Source: Massilia sp. Root133 (lineage in GTDB: Bacteria; Pseudomonadota; Gammaproteobacteria; Burkholderiales; Burkholderiaceae_D). Taken from it: a DNA stretch of 64,000 nt. This document shows, piece after piece, positions 8,943 to 18,483 of this stretch. Under the pieces are notes generated by a model, which was not told the DNA's origin, did no database searches, and saw only the letters and a list, made by a program, of their open reading frames with translations. The number at the start of each line of letters is the position of its first letter. The stretch's first letter is position 1. The stretch covers positions 252,978-316,977 of the forward strand of contig NZ_LMEW01000001.1 in assembly GCF_001426525.1 (NCBI RefSeq). The letters run 5' to 3'. The translations under genes and the position numbers were made by a program.

Positions 8943-10283
8943 ATGGCGCACCTGAACCCGACCCACGACCCCGCGCGCCGCGCCTGGGTGGCGTCCGCCA
9001 ACGTGCCCGACGCCGAGTTCCCGATCCAGAACCTGCCGTTCGGCGTGTTCTCCGACGCCCGCCGCACGCGCGCCGGCGTCGCGATCGGCGACGAGATCGC
9101 CGACCTCGATGCGCTGCTCGGCGCCGGCCTGCTCGACGGCGACGCCGCCAAGGCCGCGCGTGCCTGCGCCGACGGCCGCCTGAACGGCCTGATGGCGCTC
9201 GGCCCGCATTACGCATCGGCCCTGCGCGCCGCGCTGTCCGAGCTGCTGCGCAGCGACGGGGCACGCCGTGCCCGCGCCGAAGCCATGCGCGAACACATCC
9301 TGGTGCCGATGGCGCGCGCCACGATGCAGCTGCCGTGCGCGATCGGCGACTACAGCGACTTCCTCACGTCGCTGCACCATACGGAACGTCACGGCCGCTA
9401 CAAGGGCCTGAAGGACCCGCTGCCGCCGGCGTTCAAGTCGCTGCCGATCGCCTATCACGGCCGCGCGTCGTCGATCCGCGTCAGCGGGACGCCCGTGCGC
9501 CGTCCGCTCGGCCAGTACCGCAACCCGGACGGCGCGGTCGAATATGGCCCGGCGCCGATGCTCGACTTCGAGCTGGAGCTCGCGGCCTTCGTCGGCCAGG
9601 GTAACGTGCTGGGCCAGCCGATCCCGCTCGGCGCGGCCGCCGACCATATCTTCGGCTACTGCCTGCTGAACGACTGGTCGGCCAAGAGCATCCAGTGGTG
9701 GGAGCAGGTGCTCGGCCCCTTCCTCGGCAAGAGTTTCATCTCGTCGATCTCGCCGTGGATCGTGACCCAGGAAGCGCTGGCACCGTTCCGCCTGCCGGCG
9801 CCGGCGCGCCCGGACGGCGACCCGGCTCCGCTGCCGCATCTGACCGACGCGGGCGACCGGGCCGAAGGCGGCATCGACATCGCGCTGGAAGCCTGGCTGT
9901 CGACGCCGTCCCGGCGCGCGGCCGGCGAGGGACCGCTGCGCATCACGAGCACGCACCTGCAGAACCTGTACTGGACCTTCGGCCAGATGCTGGCCCACCA
10001 TGCGAGCAACGGCTGCAACCTGCGGCCGGGAGACCTGATCGGCAGCGGCACGATTTCCGGCGCCGACGATGCCGCGCGCGCCTGCATCACGGAGCTGACC
10101 AATGCCGGCGCCGATCCGCTGAAGGTGGGGCCGGACGAGTTCCGCACGGCGCTCGAGGATGGCGACGAGATCGTCCTGCGCGCCCGTGCGCAACGGCCGG
10201 GTGCGGTGTCGATCGGGTTTGGCGAATGCCGCGGCCGCATCGAGCCGGCGCTGTCCGTCGCCGCCGCGGGGAGGCCGCGATGA
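8943..10283 (+). CDS. fahA: Fumarylacetoacetase-type C-C bond hydrolase
   Basis: This is a 446-residue full-length FAH protein with the N-terminal SH3-like domain (FPIQNLPFGVF) and the catalytic C-terminal domain. Metal and active-site landmarks are all present: DYSDFLTSLHHT with the catalytic His, the ELELAAFVG acidic pair, and NDWSAKSIQWWE followed by GPFLGKSF. It would hydrolyse a 3,5-diketo ring-fission product such as fumarylacetoacetate into fumarate (or maleate) and a keto acid. It begins one base after the VOC gene and overlaps the next gene by ATGA. No homogentisate dioxygenase gene is seen here, so its substrate in this pathway may differ from fumarylacetoacetate. Confidence 0.9.
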   Translation: MAHLNPTHDPARRAWVASANVPDAEFPIQNLPFGVFSDARRTRAGVAIGDEIADLDALLGAGLLDGDAAKAARACADGRLNGLMALGPHYASALRAALSELLRSDGARRARAEAMREHILVPMARATMQLPCAIGDYSDFLTSLHHTERHGRYKGLKDPLPPAFKSLPIAYHGRASSIRVSGTPVRRPLGQYRNPDGAVEYGPAPMLDFELELAAFVGQGNVLGQPIPLGAAADHIFGYCLLNDWSAKSIQWWEQVLGPFLGKSFISSISPWIVTQEALAPFRLPAPARPDGDPAPLPHLTDAGDRAEGGIDIALEAWLSTPSRRAAGEGPLRITSTHLQNLYWTFGQMLAHHASNGCNLRPGDLIGSGTISGADDAARACITELTNAGADPLKVGPDEFRTALEDGDEIVLRARAQRPGAVSIGFGECRGRIEPALSVAAAGRPR

Positions 10284-11065
10284 CCGCCCCGACGACGACG
10301 CAGCTGGCGCAGTTCGGCCACGAATTCGGGCGCGGACCGCGCAAGGTAATGGTGTTCGGCGGCGCCTTCGGCCATTCCGGCGACTGGCGCGCGTTCTGCG
10401 AAGGGCTCGATCCGGATGCCGCCACCTGGGTGTTCTTCGACTACCGCGGCTACGGCCGTGCCAGGGCCACCCTCGGCAACTATACCTTCGAGGAAGCAGC
10501 CGTGGACGCGCTGGAACTCGCCGCCGCGCTCGGGTGGGGGCGCTTTTCTCTCGTCGGCCATTCGATGGGCGGCGTGGCGATCCAGCGCGTGCTGCTGGCG
10601 GCGGCGCCGGGCCGGATCGAGCGCATGGTCGCGCTCACGGCGGTGCCGGCCTGCGGATCGCGCATGGACGCGCAGCGCCTCGCCATGTTCGACAAGGCCG
10701 CGCACGACGTCGCGCAGCGCCAGTTCATCCTCGATTTCTCGACCGGCCGCCGGCTGCCCGCCGTGTGGCTGCGGCGCCAGGCGCTCGATTCGGCCGCGTG
10801 TACGGCACCGCAGGCGTTTTCCGGCTACCTGCGCGACTGGGGCACGGTCGACTTTTCCGAGCGCGTGCGCGGCAACCCGGTGCCGGTCATGGTGCTGGCG
10901 GGCGCCTGCGACCCGACATTGACGCGCGAGCTGATGGAGCGGACCTGGCTCGCCTGGTACCCGAACGCGACGCTGGAGGTGCTGGACGGATGCGGCCATT
11001 ACCCGATGCTCGAGGTGCCCCTGGCACTGGCGCGCGCCGTCGGCGATTTCTTGCAACAGCCTTGA
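10280..11065 (+). CDS. Alpha/beta-fold hydrolase
   Basis: This is a 261-residue alpha/beta hydrolase. The nucleophile elbow is LVGHSMGG at about residue 92. The acid is probably in the AGACDPTL turn, and the catalytic His is in CGHYPM near the C-terminus, so a complete triad is visible. It starts inside the fumarylacetoacetase stop codon (ATGA), implying coupled translation. Possible jobs are hydrolysis of an enol-lactone, an ester, a formyl-amide or a thioester formed during ring breakdown. Nothing in the sequence chooses between them. Confidence 0.85.
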   Translation: MTAPTTTQLAQFGHEFGRGPRKVMVFGGAFGHSGDWRAFCEGLDPDAATWVFFDYRGYGRARATLGNYTFEEAAVDALELAAALGWGRFSLVGHSMGGVAIQRVLLAAAPGRIERMVALTAVPACGSRMDAQRLAMFDKAAHDVAQRQFILDFSTGRRLPAVWLRRQALDSAACTAPQAFSGYLRDWGTVDFSERVRGNPVPVMVLAGACDPTLTRELMERTWLAWYPNATLEVLDGCGHYPMLEVPLALARAVGDFLQQP

Positions 11066-11075
11066 GAGAGACAAC

Positions 11076-11876
11076 GTGTACGCATTTTCCTATGTCCGGC
11101 CGGCCACGCTCGCGCAGGCGCTGGCCATCCTGGACGAGCATCCCGATGCCAAGGCGCTGTCCGGCGGCATGACGCTCGTGCCGACCCTGAAACAGCGGCT
11201 GGCCGCGCCGGCCTATCTGGTCGACCTGACCCGCCTCGACGAACTGCGCGGCATCACGCTGGAGGGAAACCTGTTGCGCATCGGCGCGGCCACCCGCCAC
11301 GCCGAAGTGGCCGCGAGCGGCGTCGTGCGCGGCGCGATTCCCGCGCTGGCCGGCCTGGCCGGGCTGATCGCCGATCCGCAGGTGCGCAACCGCGGCACCA
11401 TGGGCGGGTCGGTGGCCAACAACGACCCTGCCGCCGATTACCCGGCCGCCGTGCTGGGCCTGGGCGCGACGGTCGTGACCAGCGCGCGCCGCATCCCGGC
11501 CGACGCGTTTTTCGTCGACATGTTCGAGACCGCGCTGGGCCCGGGCGAACTCGTCGTCGCGATCGAATTCCCGCTGCCGCGCCGCGCGGCCTACCGCAAG
11601 TACCGCCATCCGGCGTCGGGCTATGCGCTCGCGGGCGTGTTCGTCGCCGACGGCGATGCCGGCGTGCGGGTCGCCGTGACGGGCGCGGCGCCGTCGGTGT
11701 TCCGCTGGCACGAGGCCGAGCAGGCGCTGGCGCGCGACTGCGCGGTGGACGCGCTGGCCGGCGTGGCGATGGATCCCGGCCGGATGCTCGACGACGAACG
11801 CATTCCCGCGCGCTATCGCGCCAGCCTCGTCGAGGTATTCACCCGCCGCGCGGTCGCGGCCATGACCGGCGCGTGA
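11076..11876 (+). CDS. Molybdenum hydroxylase, FAD-binding medium subunit (CoxM-like)
   Basis: This is the 266-residue FAD subunit of a xanthine-oxidase-family hydroxylase. It shows the family pattern LSGGMTLVPTLKQRL near residue 30 and the FAD-binding RNRGTMGGSVANNDPAADYP at about 107. It starts with GTG at 11076 behind GAGAGAC. It passes electrons between the [2Fe-2S] subunit and an acceptor. Its operon order is M, G, S, L, with the CoxG-like gene inserted between the FAD and iron-sulfur subunits. Confidence 0.92.
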   Translation: MYAFSYVRPATLAQALAILDEHPDAKALSGGMTLVPTLKQRLAAPAYLVDLTRLDELRGITLEGNLLRIGAATRHAEVAASGVVRGAIPALAGLAGLIADPQVRNRGTMGGSVANNDPAADYPAAVLGLGATVVTSARRIPADAFFVDMFETALGPGELVVAIEFPLPRRAAYRKYRHPASGYALAGVFVADGDAGVRVAVTGAAPSVFRWHEAEQALARDCAVDALAGVAMDPGRMLDDERIPARYRASLVEVFTRRAVAAMTGA

Positions 11877-11901
11877 CGCCGGCATCCACAAGGAGACAAG
11901 C

Positions 11902-12411
11902 ATGGAATTCAACGGAACCCAGGTGATCGCGGCGCCGCGTCACGAAGTGTGGGCAGCCCTCAACGACCCGGCGGTGCTGCAGGCCTGCGTGCCGGGCTGC
12001 GAATCGTTCGGCGCGCGCAGCGACGACGAATACGAAGCCGTGGTGCAGGCCGCGGTGGGCCCCGTCAAGGCGCGTTTCAAGGGCAGCCTGACGCTGTCCG
12101 AACGCCGCCCCGACGAGGGCTACCGTATCGCCGGCAAGGGCGAGGGCGGCATCGCCGGCTTCGGCAAGATGCAGGCCGTCGTCACGCTGGCCGACGCGCC
12201 CGACGGCGGCACCGAACTGACCTATGCGGCCACGGCCGAAGTGGGCGGCAAGCTGGCCCAGGTGGGCTCGCGCCTCGTCGCGTCGGTGGCCAACCGCATG
12301 GCGGACGAGTTCTTCAAGCGCTTCGGCGAACAATTGGCGCCCCCCGTCGAAGCGGCCGCGCCGGAAGAGGGGGCCGAAGCGGCACCGAAGAAATGGTGGC
12401 AGCGCGGCTGA
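11902..12411 (+). CDS. CoxG-like SRPBCC protein
   Basis: This 169-residue protein belongs to the CoxG branch of the SRPBCC/START fold. The pattern is MEFNGTQVIAAPRHEVWAAL at the N-terminus, then a beta-rich middle, and KLAQVGSRLVASVANRMADEFF near the C-terminus, given here by its ends KLAQVGS and MADEFF. CoxG of CO dehydrogenase anchors the enzyme to the membrane (established for that family); here the same job for the adjacent hydroxylase is inferred. The tail is Ala/Glu-rich and ends in KKWWQRG, a basic aromatic tip that might touch membranes. A strong AAGGAGACAAGC leads the ATG. Confidence 0.85.
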   Translation: MEFNGTQVIAAPRHEVWAALNDPAVLQACVPGCESFGARSDDEYEAVVQAAVGPVKARFKGSLTLSERRPDEGYRIAGKGEGGIAGFGKMQAVVTLADAPDGGTELTYAATAEVGGKLAQVGSRLVASVANRMADEFFKRFGEQLAPPVEAAAPEEGAEAAPKKWWQRG

Positions 12412-12443
12412 CGCGGCATCGAACACGAACAGGCAGGTGACAA

Positions 12444-12922
<479 letters not shown>

Positions 12923-12926
<4 letters not shown>

Positions 12927-15244
12927 TCGGCCAACCCCTGCCGCGCCTGGAAGACCGGCGCCTGGTGACGGGCAACGGCCGCTACACGGACGACATCGAC
13001 GTGCCGGGCCAGGCGTACGCCGCGTTCCTGCGCTCGCCGCACGCGCATGCGCGCATCGTCTCCATCGACATCGGTGCCGCGCTGGCCGCACCCGGCGTGA
13101 TCGCCGTTCTGACGGGCGCAGACTACCTCGCGGACGGCTTCCAGGGCATGCAGCACGTGCCGATGCCGCTCGACGCGATCGACCCCACGGCGCCGGCGTT
13201 CCGCGATGCGCTGCACGTGCCGGCCTACAGCCGCCTGCACCTGCCGCTCCCCGTGGACAACGTGCGCCACGTCGGCGAGGCCGTGGCGATGGTGGTCGCC
13301 GACACGGCGGCCCGCGCACGCGACGCCGCCGAGATGATCATGGTCGACTACGACGTGCTCGACGCCGTCGTGCGCGCCGACGACGCACTGGCCCCCGGCG
13401 CGCCGCAGCTGTACGACGATGCGCCGGGCAACCTGTGCTTCGAGGTGCAGCTGGGCGACCGCGCGGCCGCGCAGCGGCTGTTCGCCGATGCCCACCTCGT
13501 CGTGCGCCGCGATTTCCATAACAGCCGCGTGGTGAATTGCCAGATGGAGCCGCGCGCCGCGATCGGCGTGTACGATCCCGCCGAGGGCAGTTACACGCTG
13601 ATCTCGGGCAGCCAGGGCGCGGTGCGCCAGAAGATGTCGCTCGTGGGCGCGCTGCGCGCACCGGCCGACAAGGTGCGCGTGATCTGTCCGGACGTCGGCG
13701 GCGGCTTCGGCCCGCGCAGCTCGGTCAACGTCGAGCAGCTGGCGGTGGTCTGGGCGGCGCGCCGCTGCGGCCGCGCGGTCAAGTGGACGAGCGACCGCAG
13801 CGAGGCGTTCCTGGCGGATTACCAGGGCCGCGACGCCGTGCTGCGCGCCGCCATGGCCTTCGACGCCGAGGGCCGCATCCTCGCCACCGACCACGAGTGG
13901 CTGGGCAACGTGGGTGCGCACACCGTGTCGTACGTGCCGATGTCGAACGGCACCCGCATCATGACGACCGTCTACCACGTGCCGGTAGCGGCCGTGCACA
14001 TCCGCGCGGCGCTCAGCAACACGGCGCCGACGGCGCCCTACCGCGGCGCCGGCCGGCCGGAAGCGCACCACATGATGGAGCGCCTGCTCGACCTGGCCGC
14101 GCACCGCCTCGGCATCGACCGGGTCGAGATCCGCCGCCGCAACATGGTGCCGCGCAGCCGGTTGCCGTACCGCAGCGCGATGGGCCTGACGTACGACAGC
14201 GGCGACTTCATCGGCAACATGGAACGCGTGCTGGAACTGGCCGACTGGGACGGCTTCGCGGCGCGCCGCGCCGCGTCGGCCGCGCGCGGCAAGCTGCGCG
14301 GCATCGGCCTGGCCAACTATGTCGAGGCCCCCGTCGGCGCGCCGCGCGAGCGTATCGAGATGCGGGTACTCGCCGAGGGCGTGGTCGACCTGGTGTCCGG
14401 CACGCAGACGCAGGGCCAGGGCCACGCGACCACGTTCGCCCAGGTCGTGGCGGCGCAGCTGGGCGTACCGCCCGAATCCGTGCGGCTGCGCACGGGCGAC
14501 ACCGCTTTCGTGAGCGTCGGCGGCGGTACGCACTCGGACCGCAGCATGCGCCTGGGCGGCACCCTGATCGTGCAGAACGCGGCCCATGTCGTGGGGCAGG
14601 GCAAGGCGGCGCTGGCGGACCTGCTCGGCGTCGACGTGGCAACCGTCCGCTTCGAGGACGGGACGTTCATTGCCGGCGACACGCGCCTGGGCCTGTTCGA
14701 ACTGGCGGCCAGGCTGGAAAGCGCGGGCAAGCCCCCGCTCGCGTCCGACGCCGAGTTCAACGGCCGCATGGCGGCGCATCCGACCGGCGCCGCGGTGATG
14801 GAACTGGAGATCGACCCGGATACGGGCGAGGTCGAACTGTTGCACTATGCGTCCGTGGACGACGTGGGCCAGCCGATCAATCCGCTGATCGTCGAGGGCC
14901 AGGTGCACGGCGGCCTGGCGCAGGGTATCGGGCAGGCGCTGTCGGAGGGGTATTACGTCGACCGCGACAGCGGGCAGGTGATGTCCGGCTCGTACATGGA
15001 CTACGGCGTGCCGCGCGCCGGCCGCGTGCCGCCGGTCTCGCTCGTATTCGCCGAGGACCCGACCGCCGGCAATCCGCTGCGCGTGAAGGGGGGAGGGGAG
15101 AGCGGCATCACGCCAGCCACCGCAGTCATCTTCAACGCCCTGGCCGACGCGCTCGGCGAGGATGCCCCCGAAGAACTGGAGATGCCCGCCACGCCGGCGG
15201 TCATCTGGAATGCCATCCACCGAGAAAGTCATGCACATGAGTGA
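12923..15244 (+). CDS. Molybdenum hydroxylase, molybdopterin-binding large subunit (CoxL-like, form II type)
   Basis: This is a 773-residue catalytic subunit of the xanthine oxidase family, binding molybdopterin-cytosine dinucleotide. Landmarks are GGGFGPRSS, TAPYRGAGRPEAHH, GTQTQGQGHATTF, GGGTHSDRSMR, and the C-terminal KGGGESGITPA with the catalytic Glu. The active-site loop is PYRGAGR and not the AYRCSFR of true CO dehydrogenase, so it is not a CO oxidiser. It should instead hydroxylate a heteroaromatic ring, an aldehyde or an acyl-CoA substrate. A ring nitrogen or oxygen heterocycle fits the neighbouring genes. It overlaps the crotonase gene by 8 nt. Confidence 0.92.
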
Positions 15245-15959
15245 ACACGTCCACATCCGGCGCGACGGCGCCGTCCTCGACATCCTCCTCGACCGCGCCG
15301 ACAAGGGCAACGCGCTGACCGCCCCGATGGGCGCGGCGATCGTCGCCGCGCTGCGCGGCATCGACGATGACGTCAAGCTCGTCCGCCTCGGCGCGGCCGG
15401 CCCCGATTTCTGCACCGGCCGCGATTCGCCGATCCCGACGCTGGGCGCCAGGCCGTCGGCCGAGACGGTGCGCCAGAAGGTCGCGCTGCCGCCACTCGAA
15501 CTCTACGACGCCATCAAGGCGGTGCCGGTGCCCGTCATCGCCGTCGTGCGAGGGCGCGCCGTGGGCGCGGGCTGCGCGCTGGCCTGCGTGGCCGACCTGG
15601 TGGTGTGCGCGGACGACGCCGTCTTCCAGATTTCCGAGATGGAGCGCGACATTCCGCCGACGCTGGTGATGGCGGCGCTGGTGGACCGCGTGCCCGTCAA
15701 GACGCTGGCGCACATGGTATATGGCCGCGCGCCGCTGGACGCTGCGGATGCGCGTACGGCCGGGCTGGTGTCGCACGTGGTCCCCGCGGCCCGGCTGGAT
15801 GCCGCCGCCGCCGCGCTGGCCGACACCATGCTGGGCAACAGCGCGGTCACCCTGCGCGCCGTGAAACAGTTCCTGGCCGTCGCGCCGGGCATGCCGCCGG
15901 CCAGTGCCAGCGCCTTCGCCGGTCACCTGGCGGCGACGGCGCTGTCGATCCGGTTCTAA
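15237..15959 (+). CDS. Enoyl-CoA hydratase/isomerase (crotonase) family protein
   Basis: This is a 240-residue crotonase fold protein. The oxyanion-hole strands are DFCTGRD and RGRAVGAGCALACVADL. At the place where enoyl-CoA hydratase has its first catalytic Glu (GGCELA) this protein has Ala (GAGCALA). The second acidic position is kept in ISEMERDIPP. A simple hydratase mechanism is therefore doubtful; isomerase, hydrolase or decarboxylase chemistry is possible. Two ATGs compete (15231 and 15237). The second is better spaced from GAGAAAG and is used here. It is the last gene of the operon, followed by a terminator. No CoA ligase is found nearby. Confidence 0.8.
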   Translation: MSEHVHIRRDGAVLDILLDRADKGNALTAPMGAAIVAALRGIDDDVKLVRLGAAGPDFCTGRDSPIPTLGARPSAETVRQKVALPPLELYDAIKAVPVPVIAVVRGRAVGAGCALACVADLVVCADDAVFQISEMERDIPPTLVMAALVDRVPVKTLAHMVYGRAPLDAADARTAGLVSHVVPAARLDAAAAALADTMLGNSAVTLRAVKQFLAVAPGMPPASASAFAGHLAATALSIRF

Positions 15960-15980
15960 CTTCCCCCGGTAGTGCCTTGA

Positions 15981-16012
15981 GCCCCGTGCGCGCGAGCGTA
16001 CGGGGCTTTTTT
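15981..16012 (+). terminator. Rho-independent terminator of the monooxygenase operon
   Basis: The stem GCCCCGT (15981-15987) pairs with ACGGGGC (16000-16006) and is followed by TTTTTT. It lies 21 nt after the crotonase stop, so it closes the operon that starts near 7177. Confidence 0.85.
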
Positions 16013-16028
16013 CGTCCCGTGCGGACGC

Positions 16029-16058
16029 AAAAAAGCCGTCCGGTTTTTGCCGGACGGC
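16029..16058 (-). terminator. Rho-independent terminator of ubiD (minus strand)
   Basis: The stem GCCGTCCGG (16035-16043) pairs with CCGGACGGC (16050-16058) around a five-T loop. The A-run at 16029-16034 becomes the U-tract on the minus strand. It stands back to back with the previous terminator, 18 nt after the ubiD stop. Confidence 0.85.
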
Positions 16059-16076
16059 CGAGGCGGGCGGTGGCGG

Positions 16077-17648
16077 TCAGGCGTAGTGGTAGCGGCCCTC
16101 GTCGTCGCGGCCGATGGCGCGGGTCGCGCCCGTGTCTTCGAGCCAGCGCACGATCTCGCGGCCGTCGCGGCTGCCGACGGCAGCCATCAGTTCCGCGAAC
16201 AGCTTGGGACCGTGCCGCAGCGCCGCGTCGAGCGAATCGAAGCGCGCGCCATCGAAGGTCGGCGCAGCGGGCACGCGGTGCTCGATCGAGCGGCTCGTGC
16301 CCGGGCGCAGGAAGGGCAGGGTCAGGTCGAAGCCGGCCTTCGCCGTGTGATGGGTGCCGGCGAGCGACGGGTCGAGCGGCATCGCGCGCATGCGGTCCTG
16401 CACGACCAGGTCGCGGTCGGCCTGGAAGCGCGTGGCCAGCGCCCAGTCCATTTGCCGGTCCGAGAAGACGTCGATGTCGGGATCCACGACGAACACGTGC
16501 TTGACGTTGGCGAGGCATGCGAACACGGCGGCGATGGCGTTGCGCGCCTCGCCCGGGACGCGCTGCCGCATGGCGATGCGCACGTTGAACATGCCGCCGT
16601 TGGCGGCGCTGGCGTACACCGCCTTCACTTCGCGCACGGCGACTTCCAGCGCGCGCCACACGGTCACCTCGGTGCGCAGGGCGCACAGCTGGGCGGTATC
16701 GGTGGTGTCCATGTCGCGGCCGCTGATCGTGGAGGTCTGGAACACGGCGTCGCGGCGATGGGTGATCGCGGTCAGGTGAAAGAGCGGGTTGCGCTTGACG
16801 CCGCCGTAGTAGCCCAGGAACTCGCCGTACGGGCCTTCCGGTTCGACGTGGCCGTTCGGGTCAAGGTAGCCTTCGAGGATGAATTGCGCGTCGGCCGGTA
16901 CCAGCAGGTCGTTGGTCACGCACTTGACGACGCCCAGCGTCTCGCCGCGCAGGGAAGCCAGCAGTTCGAGTTCGTCGGTCGGCAAGCGCATCGTCGCCGC
17001 GACGTGGTCGATCGGGTGCGTGCCGACGGCGAAGGCGATCGGCAGCGGTTCCCCGCGCGCGGCGTGCTCGAGGTAGATCGCGCGCAGGTCCGACGGTGCG
17101 ATCAGGTCGATGCCGGCGGTGCGGCGGCCGCGCAGCATCAGGCGACGCACGCCGACGTTGGTCCAGCCCGTCGTCCTGTCGACCGTGAAGTCGATCGAGG
17201 AGGAGATGTAGGGGGCGCCGTCGAGCCCGTGCTGCAGGTGGACGGGCAGCTTCGTGAAATCGCAGTCGCCGCCGGTCAGGACCACTTGCTGGACCGGCGC
17301 CGCCGTGCGCGACACCTGCTCGATGGCGGCTTTCTTGCGCAAGCGTGCGAGCACTTCCGCCAGCAGCTTGTCGGTGGTCGTGCCGAAGGCGGCGGCGAGG
17401 CGCTGCCGGCTGCCCGCGAGGTTGCCGCACAGCGGGATCGCGTCGGCGCCGGGTTGTTCGAACAGCACGGCTTTCGGGTTGCCTTCGAGGAGGCGGGCAA
17501 CGTCGGCCAGCTCGACCGGCCCGGCATGGCGCTCGAACTCGCTCGCATCGAGCGAGGCGGCGAAGCGGCGCAGGTCGAAGCGCTCGAGGTCCGGACCGGG
17601 GCCGGCCGGCCGTTGAGCGGACGTGCTGAAATCGGAATGGGAATTCAC
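16077..17648 (-). CDS. UbiD-family prFMN-dependent decarboxylase
   Basis: This is a 523-residue reversible (de)carboxylase of the UbiD family, using prenylated FMN made by UbiX. The signature NVGVRRLML contributes the conserved Arg. EPEGPYGEFLGYY contributes the acidic residues that with the Arg make the catalytic set. ISGRDMDTTDTAQL is a further conserved stretch. Members act on aromatic, heteroaromatic and furan acids (4-hydroxybenzoate, gallate, pyrrole-2-carboxylate, furan-dicarboxylate). Being inside a catabolic island and sharing the regulon promoter, it is more likely catabolic than part of ubiquinone synthesis. It starts at GTG 17648 behind CTGGAGACCACA. Confidence 0.9.
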   Translation of the reverse strand: MNSHSDFSTSAQRPAGPGPDLERFDLRRFAASLDASEFERHAGPVELADVARLLEGNPKAVLFEQPGADAIPLCGNLAGSRQRLAAAFGTTTDKLLAEVLARLRKKAAIEQVSRTAAPVQQVVLTGGDCDFTKLPVHLQHGLDGAPYISSSIDFTVDRTTGWTNVGVRRLMLRGRRTAGIDLIAPSDLRAIYLEHAARGEPLPIAFAVGTHPIDHVAATMRLPTDELELLASLRGETLGVVKCVTNDLLVPADAQFILEGYLDPNGHVEPEGPYGEFLGYYGGVKRNPLFHLTAITHRRDAVFQTSTISGRDMDTTDTAQLCALRTEVTVWRALEVAVREVKAVYASAANGGMFNVRIAMRQRVPGEARNAIAAVFACLANVKHVFVVDPDIDVFSDRQMDWALATRFQADRDLVVQDRMRAMPLDPSLAGTHHTAKAGFDLTLPFLRPGTSRSIEHRVPAAPTFDGARFDSLDAALRHGPKLFAELMAAVGSRDGREIVRWLEDTGATRAIGRDDEGRYHYA

Positions 17649-17684
17649 TGTGGTCTCCAGAGGGTCATGGTGGCTATCACAGCG

Positions 17685-17740
17685 AATCTAATGCACCCGC
17701 GCATAGAACTGAAGCAACAATAAATGATCGATTCATCGAA
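17685..17740 (-). promoter_or_regulatory. ubiD promoter with shared regulon box
   Basis: Read on the minus strand, the box is TTCGATGAATCGAT from 17740. TTGCTT ends at 17712, and 21 nt later comes TAGATT (17690-17685). Distances match those of the porin and monooxygenase promoters exactly. Transcription would begin about 30 nt before the GTG. The box (CGATGAATCG) is the most nearly perfect palindrome of the three. Confidence 0.6.
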
Positions 17741-17830
17741 AAATCTAATTAATTTCGGTGGTCGTCCGTGGTGTGCAACGGTCTGCTACCATCGGCGCTT
17801 CCATCGATTATTCACCAGCGATCATCAATC

Positions 17831-18436
17831 ATGCATGCGTCAACCCGTCCCCGTTTCATCGTCGGCATCAGCGGCGCCTCTGGCGTGGTGTACGGCATCC
17901 GCCTGCTGCAGTTGTTGCGCGAACTCGACGTCGAAACACACCTCGTGATGAGCAAGTCGGCCCAGGTCACGCTGGCCTATGAATCGGACCTGAGCGTGGC
18001 CGACGTGCGGGCGCTCGCCGACGTCACCCACGCGAACACCGACATCGGCGCGGCGATCTCCAGCGGTTCGTTCAAGGTGCAAGGGATGATCGTGGCGCCT
18101 TGTTCGATCAAGACGATGTCGGAGATCGCCACCGGCGTGACGGGCAGCCTGCTGGCGCGCGCGGCCGACGTGATGCTGAAGGAGCGCAAGCGCCTCGTCC
18201 TGATGCTGCGCGAAACCCCGCTGCACCTTGGTCACTTGCGCACCATGACGACGGTCACCGAAGCCGGCGCCATCGTGTATCCCCCGGTGCCGGCCTTCTA
18301 TGCGCGGCCGCAGTCGCTCGACCAGATGGTCGACCATACCCTGGGACGCGTGCTCGACCTGTTCGGCCTCGACACGCAGACGGTGACGCGCTGGAACCCG
18401 CCGCGCAACCATCCCGCCCGCGAGGGTGACCGATAA
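17831..18436 (+). CDS. ubiX: UbiX flavin prenyltransferase
   Basis: This is a 201-residue homododecamer-type flavin prenyltransferase. It joins dimethylallyl phosphate to FMN to give the prFMN cofactor needed by UbiD proteins. The FMN-binding GISGASGVVYG begins at residue 12. Later conserved parts are APCSIKTMSEIATG and LMLRETPLHLGHL. The start is the first ATG of ATGCATGCG at 17831, which puts the N-terminus at the usual distance from the glycine loop. It is divergent from ubiD, so cofactor maker and user are paired. Confidence 0.93.
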   Translation: MHASTRPRFIVGISGASGVVYGIRLLQLLRELDVETHLVMSKSAQVTLAYESDLSVADVRALADVTHANTDIGAAISSGSFKVQGMIVAPCSIKTMSEIATGVTGSLLARAADVMLKERKRLVLMLRETPLHLGHLRTMTTVTEAGAIVYPPVPAFYARPQSLDQMVDHTLGRVLDLFGLDTQTVTRWNPPRNHPAREGDR

Positions 18437-18440
18437 AACA

Positions 18441-18462
18441 AAAGGCACCCGAAGGTGCCTTT
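18441..18462. terminator. Bidirectional terminator between ubiX and rpoH
   Basis: AAAGGCACC (18441-18449) pairs with GGTGCCTTT (18454-18462) around a four-base loop. A-rich flanks on the left and T-rich on the right let it serve both ubiX (plus) and rpoH (minus). Confidence 0.75.
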
Positions 18463-18483
18463 GTTGGTAGCCGACAGGATGGC

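Noticed and set aside
8943-10283. Homogentisate pathway as the island's role
   Set aside because: Fumarylacetoacetase is present, but no homogentisate 1,2-dioxygenase, maleylacetoacetate isomerase or 4-hydroxyphenylpyruvate dioxygenase gene is in the window.
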